NCBI RefSeq assembly: GCF_024623785.1
Contig: NZ_JANKBZ010000012.1
Coordinates: forward strand, 1-64,000
DNA from: Archangium lipolyticum
GTDB lineage: Bacteria > Myxococcota > Myxococcia > Myxococcales > Myxococcaceae
Direction of reading: 5' to 3'
DNA: 64,000 bases
The notes under the pieces are model-generated. The model did no database searches. It was given only the letters and a program-made list of their open reading frames with translations, and had not been told where the DNA came from. Of the stretch, positions 35,871 to 44,706 are shown piece by piece. Every line of letters begins with the position of its first letter. The first letter of the stretch is position 1. A program made the position numbers and the translations under genes.

Positions 35871-37367
35871 ATGAAGCGCGTCACTACCATCCTCTTCTGG
35901 TTTGGCGTCATGTTCGGCGCCTTCGCCGTGCACATGCTCCTGGCCTACGTGCTGGGCGGCGTGGTCGAGGGCGTCTTCCCGGGCGCCAGCCGGCTCACCA
36001 ACATGCTCATCCTGATGCTGGCCTTCGTCATGGGCACGGCATCCCTGCTCACGGTGGCCGAGCGCAAGTGGAGCTCGCTGATGCAGAACCGCATCGGCCC
36101 CAACCGCGCGCGCATCAACCTCCCGGGCTTGAAGGACAAGGCGCTGGTCGGCATCCCGCACTTCCTGGCCGACGGCGCGAAGATGCTCTTCAAGGAGGAC
36201 TTCATCCCGGCCACGGCCAACAAGCTCCTCTACAACCTGGGGCCCATGCTGGCCTTCGCGCCCGTGTTCGCCCTGTTCGCGGTGGTGCCCGCCGGCCCCA
36301 CGGTGAAGGTGTTCGACCGCACCGTCGACATGGTGGTGGCCACCCCGGACTTCGGCCTGCTCTACGTGTTCGCCATCGCCTCGCTGGCGGTGTACGGCAC
36401 GTCCCTGGCCGGCTGGTCCTCCAACAACAAGTTCGCCCTGCTCGGTGGCGTCCGCGCCGCCTCGCAGATGATCTCCTATGAGGTGGCGCTCGGCCTGTCG
36501 CTGGTGGGCCTGATGATGGCCTTCTCCACGGTGCAGCTGCCCGTCTTCGTGGGCAACGTCGCCAATGAGCTGGGCTCGGGTGCCGCCGCCAGCGGCCAGG
36601 CCGCCTACCTGTGGCGCTTCACTCCCGAGGGCTCCGCCTTCGACTTCGGCATCCCCGCGTGGGGCTTCCTGCTGCAGCCGCTGGGCTTCTTCCTCTTCTT
36701 CGCCGCCGCCTTCGCGGAGACCAAGCGCGCCCCCTTCGACACGCCCGAGGGTGAGTCGGAGATCATCGGTTACTTCGTCGAGTACTCGGGCATGAAGTTC
36801 GGCATGTTCATGATCTCCGAGTTCGTGGAGATCGTGGTCCTGTCCGGCCTCATCGTCGTCCTCTTCTTCGGCGGCTACCACCTGCCCTTCGGTGGCGAGT
36901 GGCTGTCCAACCTGGCGGTGATGAAGGAGTACGGGTGGCTGTACGGCGCCGTGCTCGGCACCGTGTTCTGGGCGAAGGTGATGTTCTTCGTGTGGCTGCA
37001 GCTGGCCATCCGCTGGACGTTCCTGCGCTTCCGCTACGACCAGATCCAGACCCTGGGCTGGAAGATCCTCCTGCCCGCGGGCCTCATCAACGTGTTCGCC
37101 ACGGGCGCGCTCGTGCTGTGGGATCCCTCCCTGCGGGCCCTGGCCCTCTTCGGCATCCTGCAGATCGGCGTCCTGGTGGCCCTGACGATGTCCTCCGCCA
37201 AGAAGGAAGAGGGCACCGAGGGCCATGGTCACGGCGGACACGGGGCCCACGGACACGGTCACGACGACGCTCATGGCCACGGCCTGCCCGCCCACGCGCA
37301 TGCCGCCCATGCCGCGGACTCCCATCCTGCCGGTGCGCACTCCGGTGCCACCGCGGCCTCGCACTAG
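35871..37367 (+). CDS. nuoH: NADH-quinone oxidoreductase subunit H with His-rich tail
   Basis: This 498-residue protein is much longer than the usual ~330-350. The membrane core has eight or more helices and the conserved quinone-tunnel blocks: VAERKWSSLMQNRIGPNRA, AETKRAPFDTPEGESEI and EYSGMKFGMFM. Extra length comes from an ~80-residue hydrophilic loop (ANELGSGAAASG region) and a C-terminal tail of ~55 residues rich in His, Gly, Ala and Asp (GHGHGGHGAHGHGHDDAHGHG). The tail may bind Ni, Zn or Cu, or be a linker. NuoH connects the quinone site with the proton-pumping arm. Confidence 0.95.
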   Translation: MKRVTTILFWFGVMFGAFAVHMLLAYVLGGVVEGVFPGASRLTNMLILMLAFVMGTASLLTVAERKWSSLMQNRIGPNRARINLPGLKDKALVGIPHFLADGAKMLFKEDFIPATANKLLYNLGPMLAFAPVFALFAVVPAGPTVKVFDRTVDMVVATPDFGLLYVFAIASLAVYGTSLAGWSSNNKFALLGGVRAASQMISYEVALGLSLVGLMMAFSTVQLPVFVGNVANELGSGAAASGQAAYLWRFTPEGSAFDFGIPAWGFLLQPLGFFLFFAAAFAETKRAPFDTPEGESEIIGYFVEYSGMKFGMFMISEFVEIVVLSGLIVVLFFGGYHLPFGGEWLSNLAVMKEYGWLYGAVLGTVFWAKVMFFVWLQLAIRWTFLRFRYDQIQTLGWKILLPAGLINVFATGALVLWDPSLRALALFGILQIGVLVALTMSSAKKEEGTEGHGHGGHGAHGHGHDDAHGHGLPAHAHAAHAADSHPAGAHSGATAASH

Positions 37368-37389
37368 TTCGAGCTGAGAGAAAGACACC

Positions 37390-38148
37390 ATGGCTTACAA
37401 GGCAACCCAGGATCCCCGCACCGACATCCGCGAGCGGTCCTACCTGCCCGAGCTGATCCGCGGTCTGGCCATCACCACCCGGCACTTCCTGCGCAACCTC
37501 TTCGGGACGCGGGAGGTGGGCACCCCGTTCGAGGATCGCAAGAGCACCAGCCTCATCACCACGGTGCAGTACCCCGAGGAGAAGATGCCGTACCCCGACG
37601 GGTACCGCGGTCTCCACCGGCTGGTACCGCGCGATGACGGCAAGCCGCGCTGCGTGGCGTGCTACATGTGCGCCACCATCTGCCCGGCCCAGTGCATCTA
37701 CATCGAGGCCGGTGAGTACGAGGTGGACTCGGCCGACGCGAGCTCGCGCGTCATCGAGAAGTACCCGACCCAGTTCGTCATCGACGAGCTGCGCTGCATC
37801 GTGTGCGGCCTGTGCGTGGACGCGTGCCCCAAGGACGCCATCCGCATGGACACGTACACGCACACTCCGGCGGAGTACAACCGGCAGGCCTTCGTCTACG
37901 ACATCCCCAAGCTGCTCAAGGGCCCGGCCGTCTCCCACCCGTCCGATCCGTGGAACAAGCGCACGAGCTCGGCCCGCCCGGAGCACACGCACAAGGAAGC
38001 CCACACCCGCATCGGCGAGGGCCACGAGGAGCACCACGGCCACGCGCAGCTCCCCGCGGGCCACGGCCACGGCGAGCACGCCGCCCCGGGCGGCCGCACC
38101 GTCGTCTCCAACGACGGCCCGGTGCCCGTGACGAAGTTCCTCAAGTAG
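37390..38148 (+). CDS. nuoI: NADH-quinone oxidoreductase subunit I with His-rich tail
   Basis: This 252-residue protein is longer than the usual ~165-180. It has two 4Fe-4S motifs, [15 protein letters not shown] (~84-98) and [15 protein letters not shown] (~137-151), for clusters N6a and N6b that hand electrons to NuoB. The last ~75 residues are His/Gly/Glu-rich ([20 protein letters not shown]), echoing the NuoH tail next door. It is the last gene of the block. nuoE, F and J-N are not in this window. Confidence 0.96.
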   Translation: MAYKATQDPRTDIRERSYLPELIRGLAITTRHFLRNLFGTREVGTPFEDRKSTSLITTVQYPEEKMPYPDGYRGLHRLVPRDDGKPRCVACYMCATICPAQCIYIEAGEYEVDSADASSRVIEKYPTQFVIDELRCIVCGLCVDACPKDAIRMDTYTHTPAEYNRQAFVYDIPKLLKGPAVSHPSDPWNKRTSSARPEHTHKEAHTRIGEGHEEHHGHAQLPAGHGHGEHAAPGGRTVVSNDGPVPVTKFLK

Positions 38149-38153
38149 CACCC

Positions 38154-38214
38154 CCGGCGGTTCCCGCCGGCTCCGGCCCGCCCTCCCCGCTCCCCGCGGT
38201 GGACGGCGGGCCGG
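38154..38214 (+). terminator. two hairpins after nuoI
   Basis: CCGGCGG/CCGCCGG (38154-38170) is followed by CCGGCCCGCC/GGCGGGCCGG (38173-38214) and then TGTCGTTTC. It probably ends the nuoCDGHI transcript. Confidence 0.6.
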
Positions 38215-38306
38215 TGTCGTTTCGGGCGGGCGTGCGAGGGAGCGTATCCTCCGGGTCGACGCGGCTCTTTCCAGTACCTCGCGAAGTCCCGTAGGGTGGG
38301 CGGTGC

Positions 38307-38666
38307 ATGAAGCGCTACCGCCTCTCCGTGTGCAAGGGCTCGAGCTGCAAGGCCGGCGGATCCGATGCCGTGGCCGCGGCCGCCCGCGACGAGCTGTCCA
38401 CACGGCGCCTGCAGGTGCGCTGCGAGCTGTACCGCGGTGGCTGCTACGGCTTCTGCCACATGGGGCCCAACGTCGTCATCCGCGAGGAGACAGGGCGCAA
38501 ACGCGATCCGCTCTCCCCCGAGGACTACCAGCTCATGGGTTGGGAGGGCGAGGCGTACTACTCGCACATGACGCCGGAGAAGATGCGGCGCGTGGTGGCC
38601 GAGCACATCGAGCAGGACAAGCCCGTCGTCGAGCTCTTCGGCCACCCGGACGAAGCCGACGACTGA
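38307..38666 (+). CDS. thioredoxin-like 2Fe-2S ferredoxin
   Basis: This 119-residue protein has CKGSSC near the N-terminus (Cys9, Cys14) and GGCYGFCHMGPNV later, the four-cysteine pattern of thioredoxin-like 2Fe-2S ferredoxins related to the NuoE C-terminal domain. The tail holds YYSHMTPEKMRRVVAEHI, which resembles the NuoE or hydrogenase HndA end. It could support an unlinked NuoF-type subunit or be an independent electron carrier. It lies after the nuoI hairpins and before a large inverted repeat. Confidence 0.85.
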   Translation: MKRYRLSVCKGSSCKAGGSDAVAAAARDELSTRRLQVRCELYRGGCYGFCHMGPNVVIREETGRKRDPLSPEDYQLMGWEGEAYYSHMTPEKMRRVVAEHIEQDKPVVELFGHPDEADD

Positions 38667-38690
38667 GCTCCGCGCGGTTGCCAGCCTCCC

Positions 38691-38747
38691 GGGCGCGCGC
38701 CGGACGAACTGGTCCGATGGTCGGACCAGTTGGCGAAGAGCGCGCCC
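38691..38747. terminator. nested inverted repeat between convergent genes
   Basis: A perfect 11-bp dyad AACTGGTCCGA/TCGGACCAGTT (38707-38731, 3-base centre) lies inside GGGCGCGC/GCGCGCCC arms (38691-38698, 38740-38747). It is probably a bidirectional terminator, though no T-run is present. Confidence 0.5.
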
Positions 38748-38760
38748 GGCGGATCCCCTC

Positions 38761-41349
38761 TCAGTTCCCCTCGAGCGCGAACACGCCGTCCCAGTCTTCT
38801 GGCGGTGCCGCCTGGGTGAACTTGCGGCAGCGCTCGGCGTACAGCCCCGCCACCGTGTCCTGGAACTCCTCCGCGCCCCGAGAGAAGAGCGCCAGCGCCT
38901 CGTCGAAGCGCCGCTGGTGGTACGCGATGAGCGCCTGCTCGTAGAGCGCGAGCTGCGCCTGCACCTGGGGGTTGATCTCCCCCTTGCGGCCCACCAGCTC
39001 GTGGATGCGGAGCGGCTCGGTACGGCCCTTCATGCGGAGCCGGTCCACCTCGCGGAAGACGTAGGCGTCCTGCGCGAGCCGCGCCACCGCGTCCCCCACC
39101 AGCACGAAGGAGCCGTACTCGCGATTGAGGCTCTCCAGGAACATGGACAGCTTCACGGACCCGCCCAGGACGGAGTACCGGGCCTCGAGGTCGCTTCCCA
39201 TGCCGCCCACCAGCACCTCGCCGCTGTCGATGCCGATGCGGCACCTCAGCGAGTGGCCATACGTCTTCTCCCAGTACGCCTGGCGCTCCTTCAGCACCGC
39301 GTTCACCTTCAGCGCCGCCTCGCAGGCGTGGTGCGCGTGGCGATCCGTGCGCACCGGCGCGCCCCAGAAGGCCATCACCGCGTCACCGATGTACTTGTCC
39401 ACCTGGCCGTGCGTGGAGCGCACCACGTCCGTCATCTCCGTCAGGTAGTCGTTGAGCAGCTGGATGATCCGCTCGGGAGGCAGCTGCCCGGACAGGCGCG
39501 AGAAGCCATCCAGGTCGCAGAAGAAGACCGTCACCTCGCGGCGCTCGGGCCGCGTCAGCACCCGCAGGTCGCGCGTGACGAACCGCGCCACCTCGGGGCT
39601 GACGTACCTGCCGAGCACGCCGGTGATGAATTGGCGCAGCTGCCGCTCGGTGCGCGAGGACTGGACGATGGTGAAGGCGAAGGTGAGCGCCATGGCCAGC
39701 AGCGGGGCCGCCATCGCCACCCAGAGCAACCGGGTGACGAACACGTACCAGGCCACCCCGGCGTAGAGCAGCCCCACCGCGCCCATGGCGAACAGGTACA
39801 CCATCACGTCGCCGAAGGAGCGCAGGCCTCGGTTGAAGGTGAGCGCGACGAAGGCTCCGATGAGCGCCAGCCCCAGCGTCAGGAGGAGGTCCAGCTTCGG
39901 CGTGGCGCGGGTGATGCCCTCGGATTGCAGCAGGTTCACCAGCGACTGGGCGAACACCGCTCCCGAGGGCGTGCGCTCGCCGATGGGCGTGTGCTGGAAG
40001 TTCATCCCCTGGCGCGTGGTGTCGGTGAAGACGATGAGCCGCCCCTCGATGTCGTGCACCGCCCGGGGTGGCACGCCCTCACGCACGGCGAAGAGGTTGA
40101 GCAACACGTTCCACGCGGGCAGCGCCCGGGACACCGAGCCGCGCGAGCCCCGCCCCACCTCGGCCGCGTCCCAACGCACCAGGCTGTACCCCGACTCATC
40201 CATGGGGATGGAGAACCGGTCTCCCACGTACAGCCGGCCGTCCGCGTAGCGGAGCTGGCGCGTGTTCGCCAGGCGCATCGCCGCCACCAGCGGCATCGAG
40301 GGCAGAACGTGCCGGGCCCCCTCACGAGAGCGGTAGCTCACCAGGTGCGGCACGGCCCGCACCACCCCGTCCGGATCCGCCGGCAGGGTGATGGAGCCGT
40401 AGAGACTCGCCGTGCCCAGCAGCGGCGCCACGGGGTGCTCCAGCTGACGCACCTCCGGCAGCAGCGCGGCGTCCAGCCCCTCCACCTGGACCTCCGCCAG
40501 GGACACGAAGAGCTCGAGTGGACCCACACGGAACGTGTCGTCCGTGGCCCTCCGCTCCTGAACCTTCGGTGGTTCGCGGAGGCCCTGCGCCAGGACCACC
40601 CGCAGGCCCTCCTGCTCGCTGGCCACGCCCGCCCACACCTCCACCGCGTTGCCCGCCGGGATGAGGAACGCCGGCCGCTGGTCCGCCAGCACCGCCTGCA
40701 CCCGGCCCCGTGCCTCGGCCGCACCGGCGAAGGTGCCGAGCCGCACACGGTACGGCCACAGCTTGCTGCCCGCGGGAATCTCCCGGTCCGGAGACCACGC
40801 GAAGGCCAGCACCGACTTCTCCGGGTTGCGGTCCAACAGCTTGCGGAAGGCGCGATCGTCGTCCAGTCCCTCCAGCCCGGGCGTGCCCTGCGCCAGGCAG
40901 GCGCGCGGGCTGAGCTCCGTGAAGGGGAAGTCGAGCATCACCAGCTCGGCGCCCTCGTCGAGGAGCCGGTTGGATAGACCCCCGAGGATCTCCCGGGGCC
41001 ACGGGTTGGAGGAGATGCCGGGGTGCTGATCCTGGCGGGCCTCGGCGAGCGTCTCGTCATCGAGCGCCACCACCACCACGCGATCCGAGCGCGAGGAGCG
41101 CGCGCCGAGCGAGCGGGCGCGCCAGTCGTAGGTGCCGCTTTCCCAGGACTCCACCCAGGCCGAGGGGCGGGCGAGCAGCGCGATGGGCGTGGCCTCCTCG
41201 GCGAGCCGCGAACGGGGGACCCGGTAGTAGACGAGCACCCCGAGAATGGCGCCGAAGAGCGTGGCCTGCAGCAGTGAGATGCCGAGCCGCTGCAGGAAGC
41301 GGAGACCGGCCGAGTAGATGGGAAGGCTTCGCACGGGAGCGGCCACCAT
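38761..41349 (-). CDS. CHASE2-domain cyclase homologue with altered catalytic residues
   Basis: This 862-residue protein starts from ATG 41349. One N-terminal membrane helix (~25-40) leads into a large extracytoplasmic CHASE2 domain (~45-480; DRVVVVALDDETLAE, LFVSLAEVQ and the typical GRLIVFTDTT end). Three membrane helices follow (~500-590) and then a class III cyclase domain (~630-800). Metal Asp residues are present (VFFCDLDGF, KYIGDAVMAF). The region that normally reads GDxVNLAxRLE is GGSVKLSMFLE, replacing the transition-state Asn with Lys and the Arg with Phe. Catalysis is doubtful, and it may be a receptor that pairs with another subunit. A short TPR-like C-terminus follows. Confidence 0.85.
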   Translation of the reverse strand: MVAAPVRSLPIYSAGLRFLQRLGISLLQATLFGAILGVLVYYRVPRSRLAEEATPIALLARPSAWVESWESGTYDWRARSLGARSSRSDRVVVVALDDETLAEARQDQHPGISSNPWPREILGGLSNRLLDEGAELVMLDFPFTELSPRACLAQGTPGLEGLDDDRAFRKLLDRNPEKSVLAFAWSPDREIPAGSKLWPYRVRLGTFAGAAEARGRVQAVLADQRPAFLIPAGNAVEVWAGVASEQEGLRVVLAQGLREPPKVQERRATDDTFRVGPLELFVSLAEVQVEGLDAALLPEVRQLEHPVAPLLGTASLYGSITLPADPDGVVRAVPHLVSYRSREGARHVLPSMPLVAAMRLANTRQLRYADGRLYVGDRFSIPMDESGYSLVRWDAAEVGRGSRGSVSRALPAWNVLLNLFAVREGVPPRAVHDIEGRLIVFTDTTRQGMNFQHTPIGERTPSGAVFAQSLVNLLQSEGITRATPKLDLLLTLGLALIGAFVALTFNRGLRSFGDVMVYLFAMGAVGLLYAGVAWYVFVTRLLWVAMAAPLLAMALTFAFTIVQSSRTERQLRQFITGVLGRYVSPEVARFVTRDLRVLTRPERREVTVFFCDLDGFSRLSGQLPPERIIQLLNDYLTEMTDVVRSTHGQVDKYIGDAVMAFWGAPVRTDRHAHHACEAALKVNAVLKERQAYWEKTYGHSLRCRIGIDSGEVLVGGMGSDLEARYSVLGGSVKLSMFLESLNREYGSFVLVGDAVARLAQDAYVFREVDRLRMKGRTEPLRIHELVGRKGEINPQVQAQLALYEQALIAYHQRRFDEALALFSRGAEEFQDTVAGLYAERCRKFTQAAPPEDWDGVFALEGN

Positions 41350-41428
41350 AGCGCGATCCGCCCACGCGCCCAGCCCTCCCCTCGCCCTGCTATGCTCGTC
41401 CGCAGGGCCGTCCTTCCGGAATGGTGCA

Positions 41429-42307
41429 ATGAAACGCCTCGTCTTGTCCGCTGCCGCCACTGCTCTCCTGCTCTCCCCCCTTGCCTGCGACCTGGGCAAG
41501 ACGGGCAATCAAATCCTCGCCGAGAACGTGATGGTGGGGACCCTCTTCTCCACGCCGGACGTGAACGTCTCTGCGGCCGCCATGGCCGGGTACGACGCTG
41601 GCACGCTGCCCGACGGCGGCATCCCCGAAGGGGAGCGCATCACCATCCCAGGCCAGACGGCCGCCCTCGTCTTCTTCGGCACGCGCAACGGCGAGCAGGG
41701 CACCCCGCAGCCCCTGGCCAACGCCACCGTCCGGCTCGAGCCCCAGAATGGCAGTCCGCTGACCCTCGACAACAAGGGCGCGGGCACCTACGGCCAGACG
41801 AGTGACGTCCTCGGAGATGGCGGCATCAAGTACCAGTCCGGTGCCACCTACCGCTTCGTCGCCACGCAGGGCGGCAACTCGTACGTGGGCGTGGTGGAGG
41901 AGGCGCCGGCCCTGGAGCGCATCGCGAGGCTCCACCCGCCCGAGGGCTTCATCTCGCACACGGCCAACCAGGGCCTCACGTTGCAGCGGCCGCCGGTGGC
42001 CGGCAACCAGGCGCGTACGCTGGGCTTCGTCACCGTCGTCCCGCTGGGCGACAATGGCGAGAAGGGCCAGCCCACCTACACCAACGTGCCCAAGGAGCCG
42101 CTGGACTTCCTCGAGATCGTCCTGGCGCCCGTGGAGTGGCAGAAGGAATCCATCGTCATCCCGGGCAGCGCCTTCCCCAACCCGGAAAGCAACTACCTCG
42201 TCGTCTTCCAGACGGTGAAGACCGGCGGCCCCGAGTCGGAGAACCTCTTCGTCGGCAGCGCGCTGCTGGTGGGCACCGCCGACCTCGGCATGGTGCACAC
42301 GAAGTAG
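41429..42307 (+). CDS. lipoprotein of unknown function
   Basis: This 292-residue protein starts from ATG 41429. The signal peptide MKRLVLSAAATALLLSPLAC ends at a lipobox cysteine at residue 20. The mature part is beta-rich with three segments resembling Ig-like or carboxypeptidase-regulatory folds (ALVFFGTRNG, ATVRLEPQNG, TYRFVATQGGNSYVGVVEE). It ends with LLVGTADLGMVHTK. No catalytic motif is seen. It is divergent from the CHASE2 gene, with starts 79 bp apart. Confidence 0.75.
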   Translation: MKRLVLSAAATALLLSPLACDLGKTGNQILAENVMVGTLFSTPDVNVSAAAMAGYDAGTLPDGGIPEGERITIPGQTAALVFFGTRNGEQGTPQPLANATVRLEPQNGSPLTLDNKGAGTYGQTSDVLGDGGIKYQSGATYRFVATQGGNSYVGVVEEAPALERIARLHPPEGFISHTANQGLTLQRPPVAGNQARTLGFVTVVPLGDNGEKGQPTYTNVPKEPLDFLEIVLAPVEWQKESIVIPGSAFPNPESNYLVVFQTVKTGGPESENLFVGSALLVGTADLGMVHTK

Positions 42308-42310
42308 CGC

Positions 42311-43549
42311 TCACCCCGCTTCCACCTCGAGCTCGAGCCTGCCCTCGAGCTTGAGGCGCAGCAGGTGCCCCGCGAAGCGCTCGGACTCCTCGCGGGTGAG
42401 GACGTTGCGGAACCCCGGGCCCTCGGCCACCTCCACCTCCAGCACCGGCCCTCGCTGGAGGAGGCGGAAGAAGTCCTCGCCCCCCTCGGGGCGCGGCACG
42501 AAGACGGGCAGGAAGCCCTTCACGGGCAGCACCTCTCCCGGCGCGCGCACCCGGGCCATCAAGGCCGGGGCCTCCGGGCGCACCTCGTCCGGCGCGACGC
42601 CCTCCTCCGCGTACAGCGGCGCCGGTGGCAGCGACACGTCCTCGGTCGAGTCGTCGAAGAGGAAGCCGTGGCGCGAGGCGAGCCGGCCAGCGAAGAGGAA
42701 CAGCAGGAGCACCGGCTCATCGCCCCCCACGCGCTCCAGGTGGAGGATGGCGCGCGTGGCCCCCACCTTGCGCAGCAGCAATCGGAGATGGGGAGGCGCC
42801 GCGGCCAGGTAACGCCGCACCCTGTCCTGTAGGGTGGCGCGAATCTCCTCGAAAGCGGCCTGGTACCGCGCCTCGCTCTCGGCCTCGTCCTTCGCGAGCG
42901 CCTCGCGTGCCCGCGCCAGCTTCTCCTCGGCCTGGCGCAGGAAGTCCCGCATGGGCCCCTGCCCGGAGACGAGCGCCGGCTCCGCGGGGACCGGCCCTTC
43001 CGAAGCCGCCCGCTCCTCGCTCGCCGCGCGCACCGCCCCCACCAGGAAGGAGCCCTGCTGCTCCAGCCGCTCGCGCTCCTCCCGGAAGCGCAGCCGCGCC
43101 GCGCCGTGCGCCAGCCGCAGCTCGAGCCACGCGTCGTAGCCGACCTCCAGCGTCTCCACGCTCCGCACCCGGGCCAGGGCCCCACGCGTCACGGACTCGG
43201 CGGCGGCACCGGGCGAAGCGGGCTCCGGGGGCGCTTCCTTCTTCGTGGCGGTGCCCACCACGGGAGTGTCGCGCGGCGTATCCCGGCGCAAGAGCGCGGG
43301 GACCCGCCAGGGAGGAGCCACGGTGGGAAGCGCTCGCGAGCTCTCACGCCCCACCCGCCTCGATGGACCGGGCGACTCCTCCACGACGGGCACGTCACGC
43401 GGAGTGTCGCGCCGCGCTGGCGAGTCCCTCCGCCCCGGCGCGGCACGTCCCCGGGCCGGTGACTCCGCCTTCCCCTCCGCACCGGAAGGGCCCTTCCGCG
43501 TCGTCCGGCTACCGCCCCTGGCCGGCTTGCGCTCCTTCCTCGATGTCAC
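42311..43549 (-). CDS. hypothetical protein with basic repetitive N-terminus
   Basis: In this 412-residue protein, residues 1-~120 are Arg/Pro/Ser-rich and contain the near-repeat RRDTPRD(V/T)PVV twice, probably disordered. From ~125 an ordered portion starts (ARVRSVETLEVGYDAWLELRL), with a long charged helix around 200-240 (EEKLARAREALAKDEAESEARYQ as its core, listed here only in part). It ends in a beta domain (LLLLFLFAGRLASRHGFLF, FFRLLQRGPVLEVEVAEG). No known family is recognised. It converges on the lipoprotein gene with 3 bp between stops. Confidence 0.65.
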   Translation of the reverse strand: MTSRKERKPARGGSRTTRKGPSGAEGKAESPARGRAAPGRRDSPARRDTPRDVPVVEESPGPSRRVGRESSRALPTVAPPWRVPALLRRDTPRDTPVVGTATKKEAPPEPASPGAAAESVTRGALARVRSVETLEVGYDAWLELRLAHGAARLRFREERERLEQQGSFLVGAVRAASEERAASEGPVPAEPALVSGQGPMRDFLRQAEEKLARAREALAKDEAESEARYQAAFEEIRATLQDRVRRYLAAAPPHLRLLLRKVGATRAILHLERVGGDEPVLLLFLFAGRLASRHGFLFDDSTEDVSLPPAPLYAEEGVAPDEVRPEAPALMARVRAPGEVLPVKGFLPVFVPRPEGGEDFFRLLQRGPVLEVEVAEGPGFRNVLTREESERFAGHLLRLKLEGRLELEVEAG

Positions 43550-43668
43550 GCCACGCGCTCCTGCATGTCCGGGAGTCTACCGCCCCGAAAATCGAAGGGG
43601 CGACCCGGAGTGACCGGATCGCCCCCACGAGGGCCGCCCGGGGAACCCGGACGGAGGGAATCAGACGC

Positions 43669-43938
43669 TCAGGCGCCGCGAGCCACGGGCTCGGGACGCT
43701 GCTGGCCGTTGGACTGGGCGTCCTGGCCATTCTGGAGCCGGCTGCGCAGGTCATCGCGCAGCTGGGCACCGGGCTTGGGCGCCATCAGCAGGCCCAGGCC
43801 CGCGCCCACCAACAGGCCCACGGAGAACGCCCCGAGCGCGGGCAGCATCCAGTCCGTCGGCCCCTTCTTGGTCTCCAGGCCGATCAGGTCGAGCACGTCG
43901 TCCTTGTCCATCTTCTTCAGGTCGTTGATGCTGAACAT
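43669..43938 (-). CDS. YtxH-like small membrane protein
   Basis: This 89-residue protein opens MFSINDLKKMDKDDVLDLIGL, and a single membrane helix (ALGAFSVGLLVGAGLGLLMAP, ~33-53) is followed by KPGAQLRDDLRSRLQ. That GxxxGxxxxP-x-x-G-x-x-L/T-R pattern is the YtxH signature, found in general-stress membrane proteins. The tail is Gln/Asn-rich. It is the last of the small-membrane-protein cluster. Confidence 0.75.
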   Translation of the reverse strand: MFSINDLKKMDKDDVLDLIGLETKKGPTDWMLPALGAFSVGLLVGAGLGLLMAPKPGAQLRDDLRSRLQNGQDAQSNGQQRPEPVARGA

Positions 43939-43978
43939 CGCGGGCGCTCCATGTGAGACGGTTGGAAGGAAGAGTCAA

Positions 43979-44419
43979 TCACACCTGGGGCCCGCGCGGG
44001 CCACTGGTTCCACCCGTGGAGCCACCCTCGGAGCCCGTCATGCCGGACATGCCTCGGGCCCCCACCTCGACACCGCGCATCGCCGCCTCGGCCATGCCGA
44101 GGAGCTCGTCCTTGACGAGGGGCAGCGCCGCCAGGCGCATGCCCAGGCGGATGACGCGCCCGGTGGTGCGGGTGAAGAGCCCGCCGCCGAGCACGTAGCC
44201 CACGCCGAAGGCCGCGGCCAGCATCAGGTACGGGTTGCGATCCACGCGGCCCTTGAGGTCCATCGTGTCGCGCAGGTCCGTCACCGCGCCGCGGGCATCG
44301 TCCCACAGTTGTTGCGCGTCCGAGCCGATCCGGTCCACCCGCTGGCCGAAGCCGCCCTGATCCTGATCGCCCTGCGCCTGGCCGGTGCCATTGCCCGGAT
44401 TGCTCTGGAAGGTCGCCAT
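43979..44419 (-). CDS. small membrane-associated hypothetical protein
   Basis: This 146-residue protein has a Gln/Gly-rich start, a helix with DDARGAVTDLRDTMDL, then NPYLMLAAAFGVGYVLGGGLFTR, a Gly-zipper membrane helix of the DUF883/YtxH kind, a second hydrophobic stretch and a Gly/Ser-rich tail. It is fourth in the minus-strand cluster of small envelope proteins, spaced 37 bp from its upstream neighbour. Confidence 0.65.
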   Translation of the reverse strand: MATFQSNPGNGTGQAQGDQDQGGFGQRVDRIGSDAQQLWDDARGAVTDLRDTMDLKGRVDRNPYLMLAAAFGVGYVLGGGLFTRTTGRVIRLGMRLAALPLVKDELLGMAEAAMRGVEVGARGMSGMTGSEGGSTGGTSGPRGPQV

Positions 44420-44456
44420 ATCAGTACTCCGAATCTTCGAGGAAACGGTGACGCGC

Positions 44457-44657
44457 TCAGCGGCGCGACGCGATGCGCCCGACGATGAACCCCACGGCCA
44501 CGGCGCCCAGCAGACAGGTGCCCGGGTTGGCGCGGATGAAGCTCACCACGCGGGTGTTGAGATCCTCCAGGTTGCGCCGCGCCTCCTCCAACTGCGGCAC
44601 CATGTTCTCCTGGAACTGACGGGCCTTGTCCTGCAGGTGCTGCGGATTGACGTCCAT
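44457..44657 (-). CDS. DUF883-like (ElaB type) small tail-anchored protein
   Basis: ATG 44657 is chosen because AGAGGA lies eight bases before it, giving 66 residues; the ATG nine bases earlier is too close to the site. A charged amphipathic helix (LQDKARQFQENMVPQLEEAR) leads to a C-terminal anchor PGTCLLGAVAVGFIVGRIASRR. This is the layout of ElaB/YqjD proteins, inner-membrane anchors that bind ribosomes in stationary phase. Confidence 0.65.
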   Translation of the reverse strand: MDVNPQHLQDKARQFQENMVPQLEEARRNLEDLNTRVVSFIRANPGTCLLGAVAVGFIVGRIASRR

Positions 44658-44706
44658 GGAAGTCATCCTCTTTCGGGGTTGAAGGGTGGAACGAAGGTGT
44701 GGCGTC

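Noticed and set aside
33922-37391. Two 595-649 codon minus-strand frames across nuoG and nuoH
   Set aside because: They are shadows of conserved nuo genes with no domain or ribosome site.
38917-40977. A 686-codon plus-strand frame opposite the CHASE2 cyclase
   Set aside because: It lies antiparallel to a gene with clear motifs and has the same His/Arg-rich shadow composition.
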